Below are positions 11,829 to 21,409 of a DNA stretch of 64,000 nt, piece by piece (the stretch's first letter is position 1; each line of letters begins with the position of its first letter). This stretch comes from Rhizopus sp. PT2906 (Eukaryota; Mucoromycota; Mucoromycetes; Mucorales; Rhizopodaceae). Where the stretch lies: NCBI GenBank assembly GCA_025529335.1, contig JAMYHX010000035.1, forward strand, positions 106,075 through 170,074, given 5' to 3'. Under the pieces are notes generated by a model. That model was not told the origin of the DNA and did no database searches. It was given only the letters and a program-made list of their open reading frames with translations. A program made the position numbers and the translations under genes.

Positions 11829-12926
11829 ATGGCACAGGTGACACTGGATCATATACTTCAAGCGGCTGAACGTATTCAAGTTCATCGCACACCTGTGATG
11901 TCAAGTCAAACAATAAACGAATATGCATCCAAAGAATCTCCTGTCGAATTATTCTTCAAGTGTGAATTACTGCAAAAGACAGGCTGTAAGAAAAGATAGG
12001 ATGATCGCTTGTTGAAATCTGACAAAATATATCCGCAGCATTTAAGTATAGAGGAGCAAGTAATGCTATTCAATTACTCACACCAGAAGAAGCCAAGAAT
12101 GGGGTTGTATGTCATTCATCTGGTAATCATGCACAAGCAGTGGCTTTAGCTGCAAAACAAAGAGGGATACCAGCCTACATTGTTATGCCAAAGACAGCAG
12201 CGGCCATTAAAAAAGAAGCGGTCATTGGCTATGGTGCAAAAATAATTGAATGTGAGTCATCTCAGGCTGATCGTGAGAAAGTGGTAAGTGCACTCAAGTA
12301 TGTGTACAAAGAGACGAGTTGTTTACTGGTTGTACAAAAAGGCAAAAGAAGTATTGGAACAAACAGGTGCAGCCATGATTCATCCTTTTAATGATCCCAA
12401 TGTGATTGCAGGACAAGGAACGATTGTACTTGAGTTACTGAGTCAAGTGAATGATTTAGATGCTATTATTATTCCTGTTGGGGGAGGAGGCATGCTGACA
12501 GGATGCTCTATTGCAGCCAAATCATTAAATCCGCGTATCAAGATATTTGCAGTGGAACCAGAAGCAACGGATGACACTCGTAAATCATTCAAGACCAAGC
12601 AGAGACATTCAAATGAACTTGGTCGTACATCTGTTGCAGATGGTTTAGCAGCCGACTTAGGAGAGATTGCATTTGAATCCATGCTGAAATATGTTGATGA
12701 TGTGTTTACAGTGAGTGAAAGGGAAATCATTCAAGCAACTGAGATTATCTGGAAAAGATTGAAGCAATGTATTGAACCTAGTGCAGGTGTTGGAGTAGGA
12801 GTAGCCTTGTTTAATAAAGAGTTTCAAGAGAGGATAAAGAAAGAAAAGATACAAAGGATTGGAGTCATTCTCTGTGGTGGCAATGTTGACATAATCAAGA
12901 TGGCAAAATTATTTTCTGAATTATAA
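11829..12926 (+). CDS. Serine racemase (PLP fold type II; threonine dehydratase-like)
   Basis: This enzyme uses pyridoxal phosphate to racemise and dehydrate serine; close relatives deaminate threonine. The three-exon model has introns 11986-12038 and 12284-12341 and codes exactly 328 residues. Splicing creates KTGSFKYRGASNA, where the Lys of FKYRGA is the PLP Schiff-base lysine. SSGNHAQAVA is the substrate-binding loop, PVGGGGMLTG the PLP-phosphate glycine loop, and ILCGGNVD the end of the catalytic fold. No C-terminal ACT regulatory domain follows, so it is serine racemase-like and not a full biosynthetic threonine deaminase. MPKTAAAIKKEAVIGYGA is also family-typical. All key residues I can see are intact. 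Confidence 0.9.
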
Positions 12927-13062
12927 TTGTGTGAAAATAAAACTCATTTCGATTTGATGATTACTAACTCCTTTTTTCTTATTTGAATAAAAAAAAAAAT
13001 ATTCAGGGTCGAAAAAAAAAAAAAAAATAAAACTTTCTTTCTTTCTTTGTTCCCTTTTTTAA

Positions 13063-14598
13063 ATGTTGGAAAGTTGGGTCGAAAAGACGATTAGAATAGA
13101 AAATAAACGATTCATTGCTGCTAAACATTTAGAACCTGGAATAACATTATTCGTTGAACCTCCTTTAGCTTCTGTACCTTTGCCTTCTAAAAGACATCAA
13201 AGATGTAATTATTGTCTACGTAAAGCACAGCTTCAATGTTGTTCTCGATGTAAATCAGCTTACTTTTGTAGCAATGAATGCTTCCGTAACGCTTGGTTTC
13301 ACTTTCACAGAATATTATGTGAACCCCAAGAGGCCGATATCTATATCAATGTCGACGCAGATCGATGGCTGTTGGAAAGAACCGCTCTCACATTACACAG
13401 CCACGATCGATTAAGTAAACAACAACAATCACACTCTCATTTTTCTGCAGCCATCAAAGCATTACAGGAACTGGATACCCCTAATATATCATTACAATCA
13501 AACCCTGTGGATGACGTTGCTCAATCCTTAAAGCCATCCGACTGTCAGCTCTCTTCTGATGAACTCAATTCTCTATGGCATCGCTTACAGTCTTGTACAT
13601 TCCCTATTATTGATTATGAGCACTATATGGACTATGTCGCCGTTGGTGTCTATCCGATCACCGCCCTATACACACAGCACTCGTGTCGCCCAAACGCTGC
13701 TCTTATCTACAAATTGGGGAAACAGTGTCTCGTGACTATAGAGCCTGTTCAACCTGGGGAGCCGATCACCATAGCCTATGTAGATTTGATATCCACAAAA
13801 CAAGATCGCTGGAAGCAACTGAAAAACAAGTTTGGTCAAGGTTTTGAATGTCATTGCATACGTTGCGAAGGCAGTCTAGCAGGATTCGATGTTGGCTTGG
13901 AAAGAGGCCAATCACTCATAACTTCTGAAGAAGAGGGCATGGAGCTGATCAGTCAACACATAAAGACATGGTCCGTATTGAACATGTTTAGACGCGCAGA
14001 ACAAACCGATAACGACAATTGGACATCTATTCAAGTCATGGATCCTCCTCAATTCACTCACTTTATCTACAGACTAGCCTTCCCAGAAATTTATTACGCG
14101 ACCACTGGAGACAAGAGGCGTCATCATGCGACACATTTTACCAAATGCATGAGTAGAGACCATTTGATACATAGGTTGATTGCGACCATATCTGCCCTAC
14201 TCAGTGTTCCTCAAGTTCCTCCGTTTGCTCCTTCAACTATTCACGGTGCAGAAAAAGTGCTTGTCGAAAGGCTCAAAGCGGGTAAATGGGTCGAGGCATC
14301 AAGGTGCTCTCTATTTCTCTTTGTTGCCTATTCTTTGCTTTACCCTCCTCTTCATCCCAAAGTAGCTTACCACAGTCTGATCTTGGCAAAGTCATGTTGG
14401 AACGCACTCATCGAAATGGAATTGATTGGTGTAGAACGAAAACTAGAAAAAATCTACGCAAACGGCACAGGCGTATGGATCGAATGGGCCAAGGTGGCTG
14501 TTAACTCGACGTTTGGAAAGGAGCTTTCGTTATGGAGAGAGCTTGTTGAGCTTCAGTGGGTGTTTAACAGAGAACAACAAGTCAAATTCTCTACTTAG
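13063..14598 (+). CDS. SET and MYND domain protein (SMYD-like lysine methyltransferase)
   Basis: A single-exon gene of 511 residues. A split SET domain begins at the N-terminus (NKRFIAAKHLEPGITLFVEP, where the S-adenosylmethionine site starts). An inserted MYND zinc finger follows, at about residues 47-90: CNYCLRKAQLQCCSRCKSAY, then CSNECF and the H/C pair up to HRILC. The catalytic half has YTQHSCRPNAALIYKLGKQC and EPITIAYVDL, matching the NHSC-PN and GEEI-x-I-Y-D motifs. The post-SET Cys cluster is CHCIRCEG. SMYD proteins methylate histone or cytosolic lysines. The C-terminal 200 residues are helical and unassigned. The gene ends only about 145 bases before the P5A ATPase start. Confidence 0.9.
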   Translation: MLESWVEKTIRIENKRFIAAKHLEPGITLFVEPPLASVPLPSKRHQRCNYCLRKAQLQCCSRCKSAYFCSNECFRNAWFHFHRILCEPQEADIYINVDADRWLLERTALTLHSHDRLSKQQQSHSHFSAAIKALQELDTPNISLQSNPVDDVAQSLKPSDCQLSSDELNSLWHRLQSCTFPIIDYEHYMDYVAVGVYPITALYTQHSCRPNAALIYKLGKQCLVTIEPVQPGEPITIAYVDLISTKQDRWKQLKNKFGQGFECHCIRCEGSLAGFDVGLERGQSLITSEEEGMELISQHIKTWSVLNMFRRAEQTDNDNWTSIQVMDPPQFTHFIYRLAFPEIYYATTGDKRRHHATHFTKCMSRDHLIHRLIATISALLSVPQVPPFAPSTIHGAEKVLVERLKAGKWVEASRCSLFLFVAYSLLYPPLHPKVAYHSLILAKSCWNALIEMELIGVERKLEKIYANGTGVWIEWAKVAVNSTFGKELSLWRELVELQWVFNREQQVKFST

Positions 14599-14743
14599 TC
14601 TCGCAAAATTGATTTGATAATTAAAACTAATCTCATTGGACAGAATAAACGCTCCCTTAAATTTCAAACTGTGGATAAATTTGAGTGGTAAATAATAAAA
14701 GCTTTCTACACTTTTTCTTTTTGGACGATTCTTTGTGTGTTTA

Positions 14744-17700
14744 ATGTAAGAAAAGCATCCTGATTGAGTTTACAATAGACTAATAAATATATATGTGTAT
14801 GTTTATAGGACGCAAACACTTGTTCAATCTGAACGAGTTGCTTCGGCATCTCTCTTGGTGCCTTTGCCTCGTCGATGGCACCTTTACATTTGGCCATTCG
14901 CTAGCATGTTTTATCCTGTCTTCTCTTATGTTTATTTTTTTCATTATGACACCTATCTTGGATCAGAAGAATGGACCTTTGTTGCATTAGGAAGCATAAT
15001 CACTTTACATGCTTTGACATTTTTAGTTTGTCAATGGAGTGTTGACTTGAAGGCACTTTTTACATGTGTTAGAGTAAGTCAAAATATGATTATCAAAGCT
15101 ATGTTATACTTAGTTATTTTAGGAAAAAGATGTTCATAAGGCAAGTATTATCAAGATTGTACCCTATCGCTATCAAGGTAAAGGCATGTTGGTCGATTTG
15201 GAACACAGCAAGGTATACAAAGAGAGAAAGAGAGAGAGAGAGTATATATGAAGACGTAATTAAACTAAAATGATATAGTCCATTGATACCAACGAAGATG
15301 AGATTTCTTTTATTTTTCAACAAAAGAAATTTATTTGGAATCCTGACAAGAAGCAATTCGAACAACTTCTTTATCCTGCAGACACCAATCACACCGTTGG
15401 ACCCTACCAAAATACAAATGGATTGACAACAAAGAAGGAAATTGAATATCTTGCTCATACATACGGAATGAACAAGTAAAGTAAACGTTTTTACAATGTG
15501 TGTATGCTGACGATTGTATCTTTTTAGATTTGATATTCCCTTGCCTACATTTATGGAACTCTTCAAAGAACATGCTGTTGCACCTTTCTTTGTCTTTCAA
15601 ATTTTCTGTGTCGGTCTTTGGTGTTTAGACGAATATTGGTATTATTCACTTTTCACGCTTGTCATGTTGGTTGTCTTTGAATGCACCGTAGTCTATCAAC
15701 GTCTTCGTACCATTGGTGAATTCCGTGGCATGAATCAAAAGCCCTATCCTGTTTATGTCAAGAGAGAAAGAAAATGGATTCAGATCCAGAGTGATGAACT
15801 GTTGCCTGGAGATGTTGTGTCTATTGTACGTACAAAAGAAGACCAAGGCGTACCTTGTGATTTAGTTATTGCAGATGGTTCTTGTATTGTTAACGAAGCT
15901 ATGCTTTCTGGAGAATCTACACCATTGATCAAGGTAACAAAAAAAAATAGCTACTCTACTAGAAGCAAATAATTAACGTTATATATATATAGGAATCTGT
16001 TGCTCTTAGACACCCTGAAGAAGAGTTTGACATGAATGCAACTGATAGATTGAATGTTCTCTACGGTGGTACTAAAGTACTTCAGGTATCACCACCCAAG
16101 ACTGAAATTCCTCCTGATCACGGCTGTGTGTGTGTTGTCGCACGTACTGGTTTTGGCACTTCTCAAGGTGAACTTGTTCGCACAATGATCTTTTCTACCG
16201 AACGTGTCTCTGCCAACAACTTTGAAGCTTTGTTGTTTATCCTCTTCTTGTTGATCTTTGCCATTGCTGCATCTGCTTATGTATGGCAAAAGGGTGTTGA
16301 AAACGACCGTAAGCGCTCAAAGCTTTTGCTCGACTGTATCTTGATCATCACCTCTGTTGTCCCTCCTGAACTTCCTATGGAATTGAGTTTGGCTGTTAAC
16401 AGCAGTTTGGTTGCTCTCTCAAAGTTTGCCATTTTCTGCACTGAGCCATTCCGTATTCCCTTCGCTGGCCGAGTGGATGTTTGCTGCTTTGACAAGACAG
16501 GTACATTGACAGGCGAAGATCTCGTGTTTGAAGGTGTTGCCTTTGCCGACTCCTCCAAGCCAACTATTGATTTGTCAACTGCTACTGAAGTTCCCAAGGA
16601 AACACAATGGGTATTGGCCAGCGCTCATGCATTGGTTCAGTTAGAAGATGGTATCGTTGGTGATCCTATGGAGAAGGAAACTCTCAAGGCACTTGGCTGG
16701 GAATTGCTTCCCGGTGACATTGTTGCACCCAAAGGAGAAAAGCGATCCCAACATTTGCAAATTCGTCGTCGTTATCAATTCTCCTCTGCTCTTAAACGTC
16801 AATCATCTGTCTCAACCTTGGTTCATCCTTCCTTGAGCGCTCCTAAAACATTTGTTGCAGTTAAAGGTGCTCCTGAAACGTTGAAAACTATGTATAGTCA
16901 AGTTCCTGAAAAGTATGTTGATATCTATAGACACTTCACTAGTAAGGGTAGCAGAGTCTTGGCACTTGGCTATAAAATACTTGACACACAGTTAAGCACC
17001 AATGAAATCAACGACCTTACTCGTGAATCTGTTGAATCTGACTTGATCTTTGCTGGCTTCATTGTATTTACTTGCCCACTCAAAGAAGACGCTGTTGTTG
17101 CCCTCAAGGAACTAAATGAATCCTCTCATCGTTGTATTATGATTACTGGTGATAATCCTCTGACTGCTTGTGCTGTTGCTCGTGATGTTGCTATTATTGA
17201 ACGTGATGTATTGATTATCGATAGAGATGAGACCAGAAAGGATAATCTTGTTGTATTCCACTCTATTGATGAAAGCTACCGAATTGAATTTGACCCTACC
17301 AAGCCTTTAGACAGCAAAGTTTTGGACAACTATGACCTTTGCTTGACTGGATCCGCTATGAGCCAATTCATGTTGAATAAGGAAAATATGAACGTAATTC
17401 TTGAGCACACTTGGGTTTACGCACGAGTCTCTCCTTCACAAAAGGAGTACATCTTGACCGGCTTGAAGGATCTCGGATACACTACTTTAATGGCTGGCGA
17501 TGGTACAAATGACGTTGGTGCACTGAAGCAAGCTCATATTGGTGTTGCTCTCTTAGACGGTACAATGGAAGACCTTCAAAAGATTGCTGAACGTCAACGT
17601 ATTGAACGTATGAAGATCATGTATGAACAGCAAAAGAGTATCGCCGCTCGTTTCAATCAGCCTCCTCCTCCACCTCCACCTGCTATTGCTCACCTTTACC

Positions 17701-18727
17701 CTGAATTTGCAGCACAAATTGCTCAACAGCAAAACCAAAACCTGACACCTGCTCAACGTCGTCAGATGGAACAAAAACGAAAGATTGAAGAGGCTACTCA
17801 GAGAATGATGGAAGGTATGGATATGGAAGAACCACCTACGATCAAATTTGGTGATGCCTCTGTGGCCGCTCCCTTCACATCTAAGCTTCGCAATGTTACT
17901 TCAATCAACAATATCATCCGTCAAGGAAGATGTACACTTGTTGCAACCATTCAAATGTACAAGATTTTGGCTTTGAACTGTTTGATTTCTGCTTACAGTT
18001 TATCTGTTTTGTATCTTGATGGAATTAAGTTTGGTGACTACCAGCATACCATCTCTGGTATGCTCATGGCTGTTTGCTTCCTTTGTATTTCAAGAGGAAA
18101 ACCTCTTGACAAACTGTCAAAGGAAAGACCTCAACCAAACATATTTAATCCCTATATCGTCTTGTCTGTCTTGGGGCAATTTGCTATTCATATTGCCTCA
18201 TTGGTTTATATCAATGCTCTTGCAAAATCTTTGGAGCCGTAAGTTGAATACACAAAGATTAAAGAACTTTGCTAACAGTTTGCTTATTTAGACAAAAGGA
18301 AGTTGACCTTGAAGGTGATTTTGAGCCAAGTTTATTGAACAGTGCTATTTACCTTATCCAGTTGTCTATGCAAGTATCAACTTTTGCAATCAACTATCAA
18401 GGTCACCCTTTCCGTGAACGCATTCAGGATAACAAGGCTCTTTACTACGGTTTGATGTCTGTTGGTGGTGTCGCATTGGCTGGTGCCACTGAGCTTTGGC
18501 CCGAAGTCAATGAACAACTCCAATTAGTTAAATTCCCTGGATCAGTAAGTGATACTTGTCTGACTGATGGAGCACCTTTACTAATTCTTGTTTTTGAATA
18601 GTTCCGCTACAAGTTGACACTCTGTATGATTCTTGACTTTGGTATTGCTTATGCTATCGAAATAGTTACCAAGCACCTCTTTGCTGATAATAAGGCAAAA
18701 GCAATTGCTAGAAGAGAAAACAAATAG
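14744..18727 (+). CDS. SPF1: P5A-type ATPase, ER transmembrane-helix dislocase (Spf1-like)
   Basis: Spf1/ATP13A1 is an ER P-type ATPase that removes mistargeted transmembrane helices. Eight exons close in frame to 1194 residues: 14744-14745, 14809-15073, 15123-15212, 15279-15475, 15528-15933, 15993-18238, 18292-18544 and 18602-18727. The start codon is split: AT at 14744-14745, intron 14746-14808 with a CTAAT branch site, then G of GACGCAA. The resulting MTQTLVQSERV N-terminus runs directly into the conserved SEEWTFVALGS region. Visible motifs are MLSGESTPLIK (actuator), SVVPPELPMELSLAVN (P5 signature), CFDKTGTLTGEDL (phosphorylated Asp), MITGDNPLTA and AGDGTNDVGALKQA. A proline and charged insert (PPPPPPP near residue 890) precedes the last membrane helices. 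The length matches yeast Spf1 (about 1215). Confidence 0.94.
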
Positions 18728-18768
18728 AATATATACAACCGAAAAAAAAGAGTATTCTTTCATGTTTA

Positions 18769-18771
<3 letters not shown>

Positions 18772-18801
<30 letters not shown>
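18772..18801. repeat. (TA)n microsatellite
   Basis: About 14 TA units between two convergent genes (P5A ATPase stop at 18727, rhodanese-protein stop at 18813). It lies in the shared 85-base 3' spacer. Confidence 0.8.
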
Positions 18802-18812
18802 CTTTCTTTTTA

Positions 18813-20129
18813 TTATGTAACAGTAATCAACTTATGCTCCTCTATACGTCTTTGTTCTTCGCATAAACACAGGCCGGTCAGTTGACCTTCCTGGCATTTG
18901 GAGCAACAGTAGGCAATAGCATCTGGAGAGCATTCGTCGCAGTGTAGTACCAGCAGATGACAGTTTTTACTTGCACACTTTTTATATTGATCCCAGGGCT
19001 TGTGACATCTCTCGCATTGACTTGCTATACCCGTATCACTAACAGCTAGCGACTGACGAGCATCAAATACATAATTCTTGCCTTGCCATATAGGTTGTTG
19101 TTCATCTTTACTAGCCGTCTCATGACTGCTCCACCATTCCAAATAGTTATGTATACCACCATCGAGCATGAATATCTGCGTATCCTCTGGTAATGCCTGT
19201 CGCATATAGGCTGTGGCCTTTTCACAGCGAATACCACCTGTGCAATATGTCAGGATTTTTTTTCCTCGCATGACTTCTTTGTTTCTATTGATGTAATCAG
19301 GAAACTGACTAAACTTTCGTATCGCTGGTTTAATGGCTCCCTCAAAATAACCAATCTTGCTTTCGTAGTAGTTACGGGTATCCAACAGCAAAAAGTCATC
19401 TTCGTGACGTCTTGAGAGTATATGATGAAAGTCCTGAGGCGAGAGTTTGCCCTGTCTGTGAGCAGGATCCTGGAGGTGATCAAGGGCAACCGAGGTTTGA
19501 CCCAGAGGACATATTTCATCCACCACCTTTATCGAAAGCTCGGCAAATACATGCTTACATCCTTTGGATGGCTTAAAGAACCGGTATCTCGGTGAATCTC
19601 GTTCTGTGAGTGGTTGAGGCACCTTGAGCTCATCCGGTGTGTCCCTGAATGGAGCCGTGTGTGTTAGCCAGTTCAAGTAGGTATCGATATCTTCATTTGG
19701 ACCAGCCAACGTTGCATTGATGCCTTCCTGTCCGATACGGACCTTACCACGCATACCCTGACAGTACTGGTGATGGTCCAGGGCAAATTGGACAGGATCG
19801 TCTATTGAGACATAACGATAGAATAGAATGACCTTGTGTTCATCCACATTGCAATCACAGTCTGTTCTGATCGGATCTGAAGAACCCTTTTCTCCTCGTC
19901 TCTGTCGAAGAGCGCTTATGATCTTTTGTTGTTCTTGCTGTTGTTTGAATCGATCCAACTCTTTTTCTTCCATCTTGTCAAGATCGTCAACATGTGCTTC
20001 GTTGACATGTCGACCAATATCAGCAATGCAGGTATATGTAATTTGACAACAGATCCATTCTGTCTTGTTTATCTGCTTCTCTTTAAAGAAGTCTTGCATT
20101 ACTTTTCTTCTTAGCTTTCCAGTTGCCAT
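18813..20129 (-). CDS. Rhodanese-domain tRNA uridine hydroxylase-like protein (TrhO/TSTD2 family)
   Basis: An intronless 438-residue protein. Bacterial TrhO/YceA makes 5-hydroxyuridine at tRNA position 34; TSTD2 is the animal relative of unclear role. The N-terminus carries a C2H2-like finger (ICCQITYTCIADIGRHVNEA). At about residues 95-205 is the TrhO N-terminal alpha/beta domain (ILFYRYVSIDDPVQFALDHH, GKVRIGQEGINATLAGP). The rhodanese domain follows (DDFLLLDTRNYYESKIGYFE) with the active loop YCTGGIRCEKA, where the second Cys is the usual catalytic residue of the family. A Cys-rich C-terminus (CERC, CASKNC, CDEC, CCSKC) probably binds zinc. It shares a spacer of only 83 bases with the PAN2 stop upstream, so its promoter overlaps the PAN2 3' region. 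Confidence 0.88.
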   Translation of the reverse strand: MATGKLRRKVMQDFFKEKQINKTEWICCQITYTCIADIGRHVNEAHVDDLDKMEEKELDRFKQQQEQQKIISALRQRRGEKGSSDPIRTDCDCNVDEHKVILFYRYVSIDDPVQFALDHHQYCQGMRGKVRIGQEGINATLAGPNEDIDTYLNWLTHTAPFRDTPDELKVPQPLTERDSPRYRFFKPSKGCKHVFAELSIKVVDEICPLGQTSVALDHLQDPAHRQGKLSPQDFHHILSRRHEDDFLLLDTRNYYESKIGYFEGAIKPAIRKFSQFPDYINRNKEVMRGKKILTYCTGGIRCEKATAYMRQALPEDTQIFMLDGGIHNYLEWWSSHETASKDEQQPIWQGKNYVFDARQSLAVSDTGIASQCERCHKPWDQYKKCASKNCHLLVLHCDECSPDAIAYCCSKCQEGQLTGLCLCEEQRRIEEHKLITVT

Positions 20130-20212
20130 CTAATGTATCCACACACAAAAAATAAAAAAAGATAAAAAAAAGTGTCAACTACCCAGGTTATTATACTTTA
20201 TTATTATTATTA

Positions 20213-21364
20213 TTATTGTATATTTTGTGATGGCCAATAACTAGAAGAGAGTAAAGAACTTGATAGAGAAGGTGTTACTTCTGCACTGCTGATTGATTTA
20301 ACCTCTTTGGCGCCTTTGAGCCAATTTGATTTATGACCTGCGTCATAGATTTCCTCCAATACTTTACCAAACGTTCCATTATTCTTGTATTCCAGATATT
20401 TCTTGTATAGTGTAAGAGCCTAAAAAACAAGATAAGAAAGAAAGATTCTAATATGAGTCATATATAGGACTCACTGTTCGTGCATCCTCAATACTATCAT
20501 GAGTTTCCAATTGAATGTCTTGATTTAGTAAATGCCACGCCAAGAATCTTAGTGATATTTTGCGCTGCCTGTTGCGAATATGATAAATATCAACAGTATC
20601 AATAATTTGTTCTGGTGGTACGAGTAAATCTACAAGATCCCTTAGGTTAGCCTGATTTTATACATTATTTTAGAATGCACACACATACTTATGATTCGAA
20701 AGTCCTTGTTTAAGCCATGACCAATAAAAATACATCCTAAATCCACAAGCATACGTAACTTTTTGTAAGCTACCTTTAATGGCACAAGTGTGCGCTTGGA
20801 TAAGGCTGCATCAAGATCTCCAGCTACAATACCACTAAACTCTGTCAGATAATCTATAATGGGTTCTGTTGTCGAAATATAGTCATCAATGAACGGTACA
20901 CCTTCTTTTGGACCATCATCTCCTCTCAATACACTCACGCGAGCTAATGTGAGTGTACTGGGTCGAATCAATGACTTTGTACCATCACTGCGGATCTCTG
21001 TTTCTTCTTGTTGTAGAGCAACAAATTCTGCATCAATCGCTACGAGTGTGCCCTTTTTAGGCATTTCATCAGGTGAAAGTACTTCATACTGAGGGTCTGG
21101 GTTAGGTTCCTTGGCGATAGAAAGGTCCTTAAATAATAGTGAATAATCCGTTTCGGATGGTAGCATGGATAGATCCAGTAAATTGTCGAGATTCACTCGA
21201 GTGTACTGGATGACAGCGGGTGTCTTCCAGGTGCCTTTGAATGAATACACTTCCTCTGGCCGGATCTTGTGTACCAAAAAGTCATTAAATAAATACCATG
21301 GTGTCTTTGCATCTTGATCTAACTCGGATTCAGGAACTACACATAAAGTAAGTTTGGGAAAAAG

Positions 21365-21409
<45 letters not shown>

